Positions 34,971-44,254 of a stretch of DNA of 64,000 bases are shown one piece after another. Source of the DNA: Lachnospiraceae bacterium. Lineage in GTDB: Bacteria > Bacillota > Clostridia > Lachnospirales > Lachnospiraceae. The translations under genes and the position numbers were made by a program. The stretch is from assembly GCA_900766575.1 (NCBI GenBank), contig CAAFVW010000182.1:4239-68238 (forward strand). Reading direction: 5' to 3'. The notes beneath the pieces are model-generated. The model saw nothing but the letters and a program-made list of their open reading frames with translations, did not search any database and was not told where the DNA came from. The stretch's first letter is position 1, and every line of letters begins with the position of its first letter.

Positions 34971-37045
34971 TATACAATCCTCTTAAATTTCTTCTCCAGG
35001 TCAGTCTCCGTCATGGTAATGATGGTAGGTCTGCCGTGGGGACAGTTGTAGGGGTTATCCAGTGTCAGAAGTTCATCGATCAATTCCTCTGCCTCCTGAA
35101 AACTCAGGCGGTTATTGCCCTTGACCGCTGCCTTGCAGGACATGGATGCGATCTTCTCCTCGATGACCTGGAAGCTGCCACGGTTGCCGGTCTCCTGGGA
35201 CAGTTCATCCAGTACCGCCAGGAACAGTTCTCTCTCACTGCACCCGTAGAGATCCACCGGAACGCTGCGCAGAGCATATTCATTGCCGCCGAAAGCTTCC
35301 ACCTCAAATCCCAGCTGGGAAAAAGCATCTTCGTAGATATGGAGAATACTTTCCTCCTGCCCGGTCAGACTGACAATCACAGGTGGCATCAGGCGCTGGG
35401 AAACAACACTTTTTTCATGAAACTGTTTCATCAGGCGTTCATATTTTACCTTCTCATGGGCCGCATGTTGGTCGATGATAAACAGCTTATCCTCGAACTG
35501 GATCAGCCAGTAGGTATCAAAAACCTGTCCAATGATCCGGTAACGGCTGCGATTCTGCATGGAAAGCAGTTTTTCCTCGAACAGATTCAGCTGTTGTACA
35601 TCCTTCACCCCGGGTTCCATATTCATATCCGATGGCTGTTTCTCCGCAGAAATACTCTCCACGGCTTCCATCACTTCAGCGGTCTCCGGGCGGATTACAG
35701 ACTCCGGAGATGTCGGCTTAAGGGGTTCAGCCTCTACGAAGAAGTCATCCTCTTTCGGTGCCAGTGCTGCCACAGGTGCAGTAGATTGTTCCTCTGTCCG
35801 CGCACTTACCGGCTCCTGCTCCGGCTTCCGGATACTGGTCTGCACAGCTGCATGTGTCTCCTGCCACACCGGCTTCTGTACGAATTCTTTTCGGTCTTTC
35901 GGAACAGCTTCGTACTTTGCTTCTTCCATGACACGATAACTTTCTTCTCTTTTTTTCTCGAACACCTCCGGCGTATGCTCCTTCCAGGAAGCTTTTCTGT
36001 CTTCGAGCTCCTTTTTCTGAATGGATTTTTCATCCTCTAAGGAAGCGTCCGGGATCATTTCCCGGTTCCGCAGGGTTGCTGCGATCCTCTCACTGAGCAT
36101 TCTGGCAAAAGCCATGCCATCGGAGAAACGCACGTCCATTTTAGAGGGATGCACATTTACATCTACGGTCTCTGTATCCATGGTGATGTGCAATACACAC
36201 AGCGGAAATTTATGCTGCATCAGATATTGTTTATAACCTTCTTCAATAGCCTTGGCAATCACACCGCTGCGGATAAAACGTCCATTGATAAAATAAATCT
36301 CAAAGTTACGGTTCGAACGTACCAGCACCGGTTTTCCCAGATACCCTTCGACCTTGATCCCGTTTTCTTCGATCTGGATCGGCACCAGCTCTGCTGCAAT
36401 CTCTCTGCCATAGATCCGGTAGATGACTTCTCTTAAATCACCGTTGCCGGATGTGTGGAACCTGGTCTGGTTCCCAAGCACAAATTTAAAGGAGATATCC
36501 GGTCTGGAAAGTGCCAGATGTTCCATCAGATCTGTGATATAGCTGCCTTCCGTGGCAGGCTGTTTTAAGAATTTCCGACGCACCGGTGTATTGAAGAACA
36601 GATTCCGCATGAGAAACGTCGTACCGTCCGGTGCACCGATCTCATCTATGGACTGCTCCTTTGCCCCCTCCAGCACCATGCGGGTTCCCGTGAGATTTTC
36701 TTTCCGCTTGGTGATGATCTCTACTCTGGATACCGCTGCGATGCTGGACAATGCCTCACCGCGGAATCCCAGACTTACGATATGATTCAGATCATCCGCA
36801 TCTTCGATTTTGCTGGTAGCATGCCGCAGGAAAGCAGTTGGCAGCTGCTCCCTCTCAATACCGCAGCCGTTATCCGTCACACGGATAAATTCAATACCGC
36901 CTTCTTTTGCTTCCACCGTGATTGCCGTGGAACCGGCATCAATGGCATTCTCCACCAGTTCCTTTACCACGCTGGCCGGTCTCTCTACCACTTCTCCGGC
37001 AGCGATTCTATCGATTGTCCGGGAGTCCAGTACATGTATTCCCAT
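34970..37045 (-). CDS. mutL: MutL, mismatch repair endonuclease
   Basis: 691-residue GHKL ATPase. ATP-binding motifs VVKELVENAIDAG, RVTDNGCGI, TSKI and LGFRGEALSSI, a long disordered linker (about 335-490) rich in Glu/Pro/Ser, and a C-terminal dimerisation domain with the endonuclease motif DQHAAHEKVKYERLM and the Zn-site motif ACKAAVKG-like (ASMSCKAAVKGN) and CPHGRPT. Together these mark a nicking MutL as in Gram-positives without MutH. 18 bases after mutS. Confidence 0.96.
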   Translation of the reverse strand: MGIHVLDSRTIDRIAAGEVVERPASVVKELVENAIDAGSTAITVEAKEGGIEFIRVTDNGCGIEREQLPTAFLRHATSKIEDADDLNHIVSLGFRGEALSSIAAVSRVEIITKRKENLTGTRMVLEGAKEQSIDEIGAPDGTTFLMRNLFFNTPVRRKFLKQPATEGSYITDLMEHLALSRPDISFKFVLGNQTRFHTSGNGDLREVIYRIYGREIAAELVPIQIEENGIKVEGYLGKPVLVRSNRNFEIYFINGRFIRSGVIAKAIEEGYKQYLMQHKFPLCVLHITMDTETVDVNVHPSKMDVRFSDGMAFARMLSERIAATLRNREMIPDASLEDEKSIQKKELEDRKASWKEHTPEVFEKKREESYRVMEEAKYEAVPKDRKEFVQKPVWQETHAAVQTSIRKPEQEPVSARTEEQSTAPVAALAPKEDDFFVEAEPLKPTSPESVIRPETAEVMEAVESISAEKQPSDMNMEPGVKDVQQLNLFEEKLLSMQNRSRYRIIGQVFDTYWLIQFEDKLFIIDQHAAHEKVKYERLMKQFHEKSVVSQRLMPPVIVSLTGQEESILHIYEDAFSQLGFEVEAFGGNEYALRSVPVDLYGCSERELFLAVLDELSQETGNRGSFQVIEEKIASMSCKAAVKGNNRLSFQEAEELIDELLTLDNPYNCPHGRPTIITMTETDLEKKFKRIV

Positions 37046-37063
37046 AAATCTCCTCCCTTATCC

Positions 37064-39721
37064 TTAACCATTCCAACGATTTTTCAGTTTATTCTGAAGC
37101 CGGTACAAGGTATTCAGTGCATCTAACGGTGTCAGTGTCGTCACTTCGATCTCCATCAGTTCCTTCAGGATATCCTCATCCGTCACTGTATCAAACAGAG
37201 ACATCTGCGCCAGATCCACTTCGTCATATTTCGGCTGTTTCTTCACTTTTGCCTCACTCTTACTGTCAACGGCAATGCTCTGCACCTTTTCCGTGATATC
37301 ATTGTCGGAGAGCTGTTCCACGATCTCTTTCGCACGGTCGATAACCATATCCGGCACGCCTGCCAGCTTCGCCACCTGGATACCGTAGCTCTTGTCTGCG
37401 CCGCCTTTGACGATCTTACGCAGGAATACAATATCGTCCCCGCATTCCTTGACTGCAATACAGTAGTTGTTCACATTGCTCATTTTACCTTCCAGCTCGG
37501 TCAGTTCATGATAATGGGTCGCAAACAGTGTCTTTGCCCCAAGGAGCTTACGGTTGCTGATATGCTCTATTACTGCCCAGGCAATGCTCAATCCGTCAAA
37601 CGTGGAAGTGCCTCTGCCGATCTCATCCAGGATCAGAAGGCTCCTGGAGGTTGCATTCCGCAAAATATTCGCCACTTCGTTCATCTCCACCATGAACGTG
37701 GACTGGCCGCTGGCCAGATCGTCCGAGGCACCGACACGGGTAAAGATTCTGTCCACAATACCAATATTGGCTCTCCCCGCCGGCACAAAGCAGCCGATCT
37801 GCGCCATCAGAACGATCAGTGCCGTCTGACGCATATACGTGGATTTGCCCGCCATATTCGGTCCGGTGATGATACTGATACAATGATTGCCATTGTCCAG
37901 ATAGGTGTCATTGGCGATAAACATATCATTTGTGATCATCTGTTCCACTACGGGATGTCTGCCGTCTTTGATATCAATAACACCTTTTTCATTCAGCTTC
38001 GGACGCACATAATGATTGCGCTCTGCCACCAGGGAAAGCGATGCGTACACATCCAGCTTTGCAATGGCTTTGGCTGTATTCTGGATTCTGACCAGCTCCT
38101 GTGCTATAGTATCACGTATTTTGCAGAAGACATCATATTCTAACGTCTGTAATTTGTCCTCTGCATTAAGAATCGTGTCTTCCAGTTCTTTTAATCTCGG
38201 CGTCGTATATCTCTCCGCATTCGCCAGTGTCTGCTTACGGATATAATCCTCCGGCACCAGATCCTTGTAAGAATTCGTCACCTCAAAATAATAACCAAAT
38301 ATTTTATTGTATTTGATCTTCAGATTCTTGATGCCGGTGCGTTCCCTGTCTTCTTCCTCCAGCTGAGCCAGCCACTGTTTCCCGTCATGTTTGGCACTGC
38401 GCAGATGATCGATCGTCTCATCGAACCCGTCCTTGATCATTCCGCCTTCTCTGATAGAGATGGGCGGCTCGTCTATAATCGCTTCTTCAATCAGATGATA
38501 GATATCTTCCAGTCCATCGATCTGCTCTCTGATTCCCGTAAGCTCCTCCTTCTGGAATGTCTCCAGAACCGTCTTGATCGGCGGCAGCATCTCCAGGGAA
38601 TTTCGAAACGCAATCAGATCTCTCGGATTCGCTGTCTTATAAGTCACTTTACTGAGCAGACGCTCCAGATCATAGACCGGATTTAAATACTCCCTGATCT
38701 CATCCCTGGAAATGGCATCCTTATTCAGTTCCTGAATGGCATCCAGACGTTTCTCCATCTCTTCCTTTTCTATCAAAGGCTGTTCGATATAGCTGCGCAG
38801 CAGTCTGGCACCCATAGCGGTCTTCGTCTTGTCCAGTACCCACAAAAGAGAGCCTCTCTTTTGTTTTTCCCTCAATGTCTCTGTCAGTTCCAGATTTCTT
38901 CTGGTGGAACTGTCCAGAAGCATGTATTTGCTGGTAAGATACGGATAAATATGGGTAAAATGCTCCAGATCCGTCTTCTGTGTATCATACAGATATTGCA
39001 GCAATGCCCCAGCAGCCAGAATCCCGGTGGGGAATTCTTCGATTCCCAGTCCGATCAGAGTATTTACTTTAAAGTGTTTCAAAAGAATCCGTCTGCATCC
39101 ATCGTCATCAAACATGTGAGACTCCAGGGCATTGACGGAGATATGTAACCGGGATCTTAAATCGTTCACATCAAAACCGCTGACCAGAAATGCCTCATTG
39201 CAGATGATCTCCGAAGGCTCATACTTCATCAGCTCATCCTTCAGCTTCTTTAAATCTTCCACCTCAGTCACATAGTAATCACCGGTTGTCACATCCGCCG
39301 CGGAAATACCGATTCCATCCGGTGTATAGGCAATACACATCAGATAATTGTTCTTGCTGGCCTCCAGGGATTGTACATTCAGGTTCGTACCGGGCGTCAC
39401 CACGCGGATCACTTCCCGCTTCACCAGTCCCCTGGCAAGCTTCGGATCCTCCACCTGTTCACAGATGGCTACTTTATAGCCCCGGCTGACCAGCTTGGAC
39501 AGATACCCTTCCACCGCATGATAAGGAATTCCGCACATCGGTGCACGCTCTTCCAGTCCACAGCTTTTCCCAGTCAGGGTGATTTCCAGTTCTTTGGAGG
39601 CCACCAGCGCATCGTCAAAGAACATTTCATAGAAATCTCCCAGACGATAAAAAAGGATACAGTCTTTGTACTGCTCCTTGGTCTCCATATATTTTTGCAT
39701 CATTGGTGTCAATTCAGCCAT
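37064..39721 (-). CDS. mutS: MutS, mismatch recognition ATPase
   Basis: 885-residue mismatch sensor. Domain I has the Phe-X-Glu wedge (FYRLGDFYEMF), domain V has Walker A ITGPNMAGKST, Walker B LLILDEIGRGTSTFDGLSIAWA and the HTH tail. Start at the ATG at 39721 after AGGAG; an in-frame start at 39787 would extend into the leader. A promoter and a strong 5' hairpin precede it. Partner of MutL. Confidence 0.97.
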   Translation of the reverse strand: MAELTPMMQKYMETKEQYKDCILFYRLGDFYEMFFDDALVASKELEITLTGKSCGLEERAPMCGIPYHAVEGYLSKLVSRGYKVAICEQVEDPKLARGLVKREVIRVVTPGTNLNVQSLEASKNNYLMCIAYTPDGIGISAADVTTGDYYVTEVEDLKKLKDELMKYEPSEIICNEAFLVSGFDVNDLRSRLHISVNALESHMFDDDGCRRILLKHFKVNTLIGLGIEEFPTGILAAGALLQYLYDTQKTDLEHFTHIYPYLTSKYMLLDSSTRRNLELTETLREKQKRGSLLWVLDKTKTAMGARLLRSYIEQPLIEKEEMEKRLDAIQELNKDAISRDEIREYLNPVYDLERLLSKVTYKTANPRDLIAFRNSLEMLPPIKTVLETFQKEELTGIREQIDGLEDIYHLIEEAIIDEPPISIREGGMIKDGFDETIDHLRSAKHDGKQWLAQLEEEDRERTGIKNLKIKYNKIFGYYFEVTNSYKDLVPEDYIRKQTLANAERYTTPRLKELEDTILNAEDKLQTLEYDVFCKIRDTIAQELVRIQNTAKAIAKLDVYASLSLVAERNHYVRPKLNEKGVIDIKDGRHPVVEQMITNDMFIANDTYLDNGNHCISIITGPNMAGKSTYMRQTALIVLMAQIGCFVPAGRANIGIVDRIFTRVGASDDLASGQSTFMVEMNEVANILRNATSRSLLILDEIGRGTSTFDGLSIAWAVIEHISNRKLLGAKTLFATHYHELTELEGKMSNVNNYCIAVKECGDDIVFLRKIVKGGADKSYGIQVAKLAGVPDMVIDRAKEIVEQLSDNDITEKVQSIAVDSKSEAKVKKQPKYDEVDLAQMSLFDTVTDEDILKELMEIEVTTLTPLDALNTLYRLQNKLKNRWNG

Positions 39722-39757
39722 GATTTTCTCCTGTTCTGTAAAAGGATACACGACAAA

Positions 39758-39785
39758 GCGGACACGCAAAAGCTTGCGTATCCGC
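39758..39785 (-). promoter_or_regulatory. Hairpin at the 5' end of the mutS message
   Basis: GCGGATACGCAA pairs with TTGCGTGTCCGC (12 bp, one G-U, GCTT loop) on the minus strand. The predicted start of transcription is at or next to its first base. It ends 36 bases before the start codon, without a T-run, so it is more likely an RNA-stability element than a terminator. Confidence 0.65.
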
Positions 39786-39789
39786 ATCT

Positions 39790-39818
39790 ATCTTAGCACA
39801 AAATATTGAGGTTGTAAA
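39790..39818 (-). promoter_or_regulatory. Sigma-A promoter of mutSL
   Basis: TTTACA (39818-39813), 17-base spacer, TAAGAT (39795-39790) on the minus strand. Confidence 0.6.
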
Positions 39819-39854
39819 TTAAAGAACCAGCCGTCAAACTGATAGTTTTTCCCT

Positions 39855-41504
39855 TTATCCAAGCTGTGCGGCCCGAGCCAGCGCATCATCAATATGTGCA
39901 CATACATTCTCTCTGCCGACCTTGTCAAGGAAACCGCTCTTCTCCATGACATGCATGGGCTGTTCTCCTACATGGGACAGGATGATCTGGATGTTTTTCT
40001 TTTTACAGTCCGCATACAACTGTTCCAGATTATGCATGGCTGTGGCATCAATCGCACTCACACTGCGCATACGCAGTACCAGACAGTTCATCTTCTCATC
40101 CAGAGTAATCTTCAGAATCTTATCTGCCGCACCGAAGAACAGAGGTCCGCTGACTTCATAGACCATCGTATTATGAGGCACCACTCTGAGGGAAAGGCTG
40201 TCTGCATCATCCTCATCATCCACATACTTCCAGCCTTCCACTTCGGTCACATCACTCATGCGCTTCATGAACAGGATCGCTGCCAGCAGAATACCTACCT
40301 CGATAGCTACTACCAGGTCGAATACCACGGTCAGGACAAAGGTCGTCACCAGTACAATAATATCACTCTTGGGTGCGGTCTTGCATAGGCCCACGAACTT
40401 CCGCCAGTCGCACATGTTATACGCCACCATGAACAGAATTGCTGCGATGGTAGGCATGGGAATCAGTGCTGCATAAGGCATCAGTACCACAAGAATCAAC
40501 AATAATGTTACGGAATGTACCATACCGGCGATGGGGGTACGTCCGCCATTTTTCACATTGGCAGCAGTTCTGGCAATGGCTCCCGTAGCGGGAATACCGC
40601 CGAACAGCGCAGAAGTAATATTACCGGCACCCTGTGCGATCAGCTCCATATTGGAACGGTGTCTGCTGTTCACCATGCTGTCTGCTACTACACAGGAAAG
40701 CAGAGACTCTATGGCCGCAAGAATGGCGATGGTAAAGGCATCCGGCAATACGTTCTGCACCGTCTTCAGACTGAAAGCAGGCAGGGAAATCGTCGGCAGT
40801 TTATTGGAAATCTCATACAGATCTCCGATAGTATTCACGTTCATGCGAAGCAACGCCACCATGGCACTTCCCACCAGTACGGCAATCAGGGAAGGGGGAA
40901 TCTTCTTACAGAATCCCGGCAGATACTGCCACAGGATCAGGATCAACAGGCTGATCACGCCAACAAGCAATGCCTGCAAATTTATCGTGGAAATAAACTG
41001 GAATACCGCTTTCAGCTTATCCATGGTCTCGATCAGCGGTTCTTCGCTTACGATCGTCAGTCCCAGGAAATCCTTGATCTGGCCGATCAAAATCGTCACG
41101 GCAATACCGGAGGTAAAACCGGTGGTAATCGTATAAGGGATAAATTTGATCAGATTGCCCAACCGCAAAAATCCCATAAGGATCAGGATCACACCTGCCA
41201 GAAGTGTGGCAATGATCAGACCGTCCATACCATTTTTCGCCACAATACCGGCAACGATCGTAGCAAACGCTGCGGTAGGTCCCGCGATCTGTACACGGCT
41301 GCCGCCCAGGAAAGAAATGACAAATCCGGCAGTGATTGCTGTATAAATACCCTTTTCCGGAGTCACTCCGCTTGCCAGCGCCAGTGCAATGGACAGGGGA
41401 AGTGCAATGATTGCCACGATGATACCGGCGATCACGTCTTTTACAAACTGTTCTTTCGTGTAGCTTTTCATCACAGAGAAAAGCTTCGGTTTCAATTTTT
41501 CCAT
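39855..41504 (-). CDS. SulP-family anion transporter with STAS domain
   Basis: 549-residue transporter. An N-terminal sulfate-transporter domain with about 10-12 membrane segments (IVAIIALPLSIALALASGVTPEKGIYTAITAGFVISFLGGSRVQIAGPTAAF is the family signature) and a C-terminal cytoplasmic STAS domain (VYEVSGPLFFGAADKI ... VSAIDATAMHNLEQL). Substrate cannot be read: sulfate, bicarbonate or another anion. Start at the ATG at 41504 with GAGGAG upstream. The leader carries a very strong hairpin. Confidence 0.9.
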   Translation of the reverse strand: MEKLKPKLFSVMKSYTKEQFVKDVIAGIIVAIIALPLSIALALASGVTPEKGIYTAITAGFVISFLGGSRVQIAGPTAAFATIVAGIVAKNGMDGLIIATLLAGVILILMGFLRLGNLIKFIPYTITTGFTSGIAVTILIGQIKDFLGLTIVSEEPLIETMDKLKAVFQFISTINLQALLVGVISLLILILWQYLPGFCKKIPPSLIAVLVGSAMVALLRMNVNTIGDLYEISNKLPTISLPAFSLKTVQNVLPDAFTIAILAAIESLLSCVVADSMVNSRHRSNMELIAQGAGNITSALFGGIPATGAIARTAANVKNGGRTPIAGMVHSVTLLLILVVLMPYAALIPMPTIAAILFMVAYNMCDWRKFVGLCKTAPKSDIIVLVTTFVLTVVFDLVVAIEVGILLAAILFMKRMSDVTEVEGWKYVDDEDDADSLSLRVVPHNTMVYEVSGPLFFGAADKILKITLDEKMNCLVLRMRSVSAIDATAMHNLEQLYADCKKKNIQIILSHVGEQPMHVMEKSGFLDKVGRENVCAHIDDALARAAQLG

Positions 41505-41526
41505 AACATTCTCCTCAGTAAAAAAC

Positions 41527-41573
41527 AAGACTCGCGCGACTTTATAAAAATTTTATAAAGTCACGCGAGTCTT
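41527..41573 (-). terminator. Terminator of the GGDEF gene or leader hairpin of the SulP gene
   Basis: 21 bp with a single mismatch: AAGACTCGCG and the A/T-rich block TTTATAA on one arm, their complements on the other, loop 41548-41552. On the minus strand the stem is followed by GTTTTTTA. It lies between the proposed SulP promoter and the SulP ribosome site (41516-41511), so SulP transcripts must pass through it. Confidence 0.85.
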
Positions 41574-41602
41574 ATCATATCTCTATTTCGTTTGCTTTGC
41601 AA
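41574..41602 (-). promoter_or_regulatory. Candidate promoter of the SulP gene
   Basis: TTGCAA (41602-41597), 17-base spacer, TATGAT (41579-41574) on the minus strand, placed before the hairpin 41527-41573. Confidence 0.5.
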
Positions 41603-41614
41603 GGATTTTTTGTT

Positions 41615-42667
41615 CTATTCCATAATTCTGTTCTTTCCCGCATTCTTGGCAGCATATAGTTTGTGGTCTACTGAAGTAAATAAAAGATCCATCTGTTTTG
41701 CTGTCTCATAGCATTCCAGTCCCCCGCTGATGGTAATATCCGTCTGTCTGGTCATCCGGGAATAAGCAAGCAGTCCTTCCTGAATCTTTTGGAATGACAA
41801 AAGAGCCTGTTCTTTGTCATTCGCTTCAAATACCAACATGAATTCTTCTCCACCGAAACGGGATGCGATTCCTTTGTCTTCCATTTCATTCAACATCAGT
41901 CTTCCGACTTCTCTCAGGACATCATCTCCGTATCCATGTCCATAGGTGTCGTTGACCGCCTTGAAATCATCGACATCCAAGAGAATGATCCAGAAATTCT
42001 TGTCCGGGGTCTGCATCCACTCTTCCACCAACTGCACCAGATATCTGCGGTTATATAACTTCGTAAGAGGATCATGATTCGCCGCAAACTCCAGATTTTC
42101 GCTTAACCGTATCAATTGTTCCTGTTGTCTCTCATAGCTGCGTATCAGCACAAAGATAATCATAAATACTGATACGGCAACAATCAGCAGGGAGCCTATG
42201 GTAGAGCCAAACATAGTAATTTCATCCATTTGTCTCCATCTTATAGGATTTTCATTGGAATATAATATAATAAACAGATATTCCATGAGCATAACAGCAA
42301 ATGAAACGATCACCATGCGCCTTGGATAAAATACAGCCATTGCAACAACTCCGAGCACAAGATAAACAATCGTAGTATTTCCGTAACAATAGTACAAATA
42401 CGGGAATTCTATCCAGCCTGCCAATAAAATGATAATCACGGCCGGAACCTGGACTTTATGGCATAGCAACCCAATCATACCGGTAATCAATAGCGCCAAA
42501 AAAAAGATTCCGCAAATAATTGTCGGCGTCTCAAAACCATGCAATAAAAAATTGCTGATTGTGCCGATCAGGTTGGCAATACTTGCTGTTACCGCAAGAA
42601 TCTGAAACATTTTCCAGGACATATCCTGCTGCATTTTAGTCTGTTTTTTCTTCTCTTGTACTTCCAT
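41615..42667 (-). CDS. Membrane-bound diguanylate cyclase (GGDEF)
   Basis: 350-residue protein: six membrane helices (residues 20-175) and a cytoplasmic GGDEF domain (from about 195: HDPLTKLYNRRYL ... LLDVDDFKAVNDTYGHGYGDDVLREVG). The active-site loop is GGEEF at 272-276, compatible with c-di-GMP synthesis. The inhibitory RxxD site expected five residues before GGEEF is absent (the sequence there is MEDKGIASRF). No EAL or HD-GYP protein is nearby. The membrane part matches no sensor I recognise. Confidence 0.92.
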   Translation of the reverse strand: MEVQEKKKQTKMQQDMSWKMFQILAVTASIANLIGTISNFLLHGFETPTIICGIFFLALLITGMIGLLCHKVQVPAVIIILLAGWIEFPYLYYCYGNTTIVYLVLGVVAMAVFYPRRMVIVSFAVMLMEYLFIILYSNENPIRWRQMDEITMFGSTIGSLLIVAVSVFMIIFVLIRSYERQQEQLIRLSENLEFAANHDPLTKLYNRRYLVQLVEEWMQTPDKNFWIILLDVDDFKAVNDTYGHGYGDDVLREVGRLMLNEMEDKGIASRFGGEEFMLVFEANDKEQALLSFQKIQEGLLAYSRMTRQTDITISGGLECYETAKQMDLLFTSVDHKLYAAKNAGKNRIME

Positions 42668-42723
42668 TTCCTTTATCCTTTTTGTCTGCCGGAGTCACAG
42701 ATACCCGGCTTTCCCGCAGTAGG

Positions 42724-42800
42724 TAATATCACGATTTTTCCGTTCTGCGAACTCTTGGAATCGTTACAAATATTCGTAATCCAGAGGGCTTTTTTACTAT
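42724..42800. repeat. Structured intergenic repeat, copy B
   Basis: Hairpin GTTC-TGC-GAAC (42742-42752), a six-base linker, then the core 42759-42782 beginning AATCGTTACAAA and ending CGTAATCC. The core matches copy A (62223-62246) at 21 of 24 positions with the same hairpin-linker spacing but a different hairpin sequence. Similarity continues weakly on both sides. It fills the gap between miaB and the GGDEF gene. Confidence 0.6.
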
Positions 42801-44212
42801 GGACGAACGATATGCCCCATGTAATAAAAGCCATGGCATTCATCCAACGCTACATTCACAATTTTCCCGATCAGGGAAGCATCTCCGGGGAAATGCACCA
42901 GTGTATTGTTGGACATTCTGCCGGTTACGAGGGAGCTGTCATTTTCATTGATCTCTTCCACCAGTACATCTGTGATCTGTCCCTGGTATCTTCCCACCTG
43001 TTCTCTGGCCGTCTCCTGTACGGTCTTCAGCACGCGGTCAAACTGCTCTTTCACCTGTTCTTCCGGCACCTGTTCCATAGCGGCAGCCGGGGTTCCGGTA
43101 CGTTTGGAATAGATAAAGGTAAAGGCGTTGTCATATTTCACACGGCGGATCACATCGATGGTATCATCCACATCTTCCTTCGTCTCTCCGGGGAATCCCA
43201 CGATGATATCCGTAGTAATGGCCATATCCGGTATCTCCCTGCGGATCTTCTCCGCCAGCTCCAGATACTGTTCCTTGGTATATCTGCGGTTCATGGCTTT
43301 TAAGATCTTCGTGGAACCGGACTGTAAAGGCAGATGCAGATGTCGGCAGATCTTTTTCGAGTTTTTCATTACCTCGATCAGTTCATCCGACAGATCCTTG
43401 GGATGAGAGGTCATAAAGCGGATTCTCTCAAGACCCTCGATTTTCTCCACTTCCTGCAACAATTGTGCAAAAGTGATGGGCTCCTCCAGATTCTTACCGT
43501 AGGAATTTACATTCTGACCGAGCAGCATGATCTCTACCACGCCGTCTGCCACCAGATTTTCAATTTCACGGATGATATCCTTGGGATTACGGCTGCGTTC
43601 TCTGCCGCGGACATACGGCACGATACAATAACTGCAGAAATTGTTGCAGCCGAACATAATATTGATACCGGATTTGAAGGAATACTTTCTCTCCACCGGA
43701 AGATCTTCCACGATCTTATCCGTATCCTTCCAGATATCAATGATCATTCCCTCGTTTTCAAACAGGGACGTTAAAAGCTCCGCGAATTTGAATATATTGT
43801 GGGTTCCGAAGATCAGATCCACGAACCGGTAGCTTGTCTTGATCTTCTCAATGACAGAAGGCTCCTGCATCATACATCCGCACAGCGCAATCTTCATATG
43901 GGGATTTTTCTTCTTATAGCCGTTTAATACCCCCAGTCGTCCATAGACACGCTGGTTGGCATTGTCTCTGACGGTACAGGTGTTATATATTACAAAATCC
44001 GCATTTTCATCCTCGACAATCTCATAACCGACTTTTTCCAGGATACCCACCAGTTTCTCAGAATCCCTGGCATTCATCTGACACCCGAAGGTTGTCACGC
44101 AGCAGGTAGGTTTTCTGCCCAGTTCTTCGCCAAGCTTCGCCACATAGCCGGAGGCCTTCTCCATGAAATAATACTGTCTTTCCGTTTCATTCATTTGTGA
44201 TACATTCGTCAT
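42797..44212 (-). CDS. miaB: MiaB, tRNA methylthiotransferase
   Basis: 471-residue radical-SAM enzyme that adds the 2-methylthio group to isopentenyl-A37 of tRNA. N-terminal UPF0004 domain with cluster Cys residues (TTFGCQMNARDSE, IYNTCTVRDNA, LCGCMMQE), radical-SAM motif CNNFCSYC, and a C-terminal TRAM domain. Two 4Fe-4S clusters. Works on the product of MiaA. The ribosome site is weak (AAAGG at long spacing); a start at 44194 is possible. Confidence 0.95.
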   Translation of the reverse strand: MTNVSQMNETERQYYFMEKASGYVAKLGEELGRKPTCCVTTFGCQMNARDSEKLVGILEKVGYEIVEDENADFVIYNTCTVRDNANQRVYGRLGVLNGYKKKNPHMKIALCGCMMQEPSVIEKIKTSYRFVDLIFGTHNIFKFAELLTSLFENEGMIIDIWKDTDKIVEDLPVERKYSFKSGINIMFGCNNFCSYCIVPYVRGRERSRNPKDIIREIENLVADGVVEIMLLGQNVNSYGKNLEEPITFAQLLQEVEKIEGLERIRFMTSHPKDLSDELIEVMKNSKKICRHLHLPLQSGSTKILKAMNRRYTKEQYLELAEKIRREIPDMAITTDIIVGFPGETKEDVDDTIDVIRRVKYDNAFTFIYSKRTGTPAAAMEQVPEEQVKEQFDRVLKTVQETAREQVGRYQGQITDVLVEEINENDSSLVTGRMSNNTLVHFPGDASLIGKIVNVALDECHGFYYMGHIVRP

Positions 44213-44254
44213 ATTAAAAAGTTTTGCCTTTCTAAATCTGTTTTTTGTCTCTCA

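Noticed and set aside
35036..36040. 334-residue plus-strand reading frame
   Set aside because: Antisense to mutL, no ribosome site or domain.
40515..41558. 347-residue plus-strand reading frame
   Set aside because: Fully antisense to the SulP gene, composition rich in His/Gln/Arg/Cys as expected for a shadow frame, no recognisable domain.
42668..42796. c-di-GMP riboswitch upstream of the GGDEF gene
   Set aside because: The gap is structured and in a tempting place, but I could not fit the GEMM-I or GEMM-II conserved cores to it; it is better described as a copy of the intergenic repeat.
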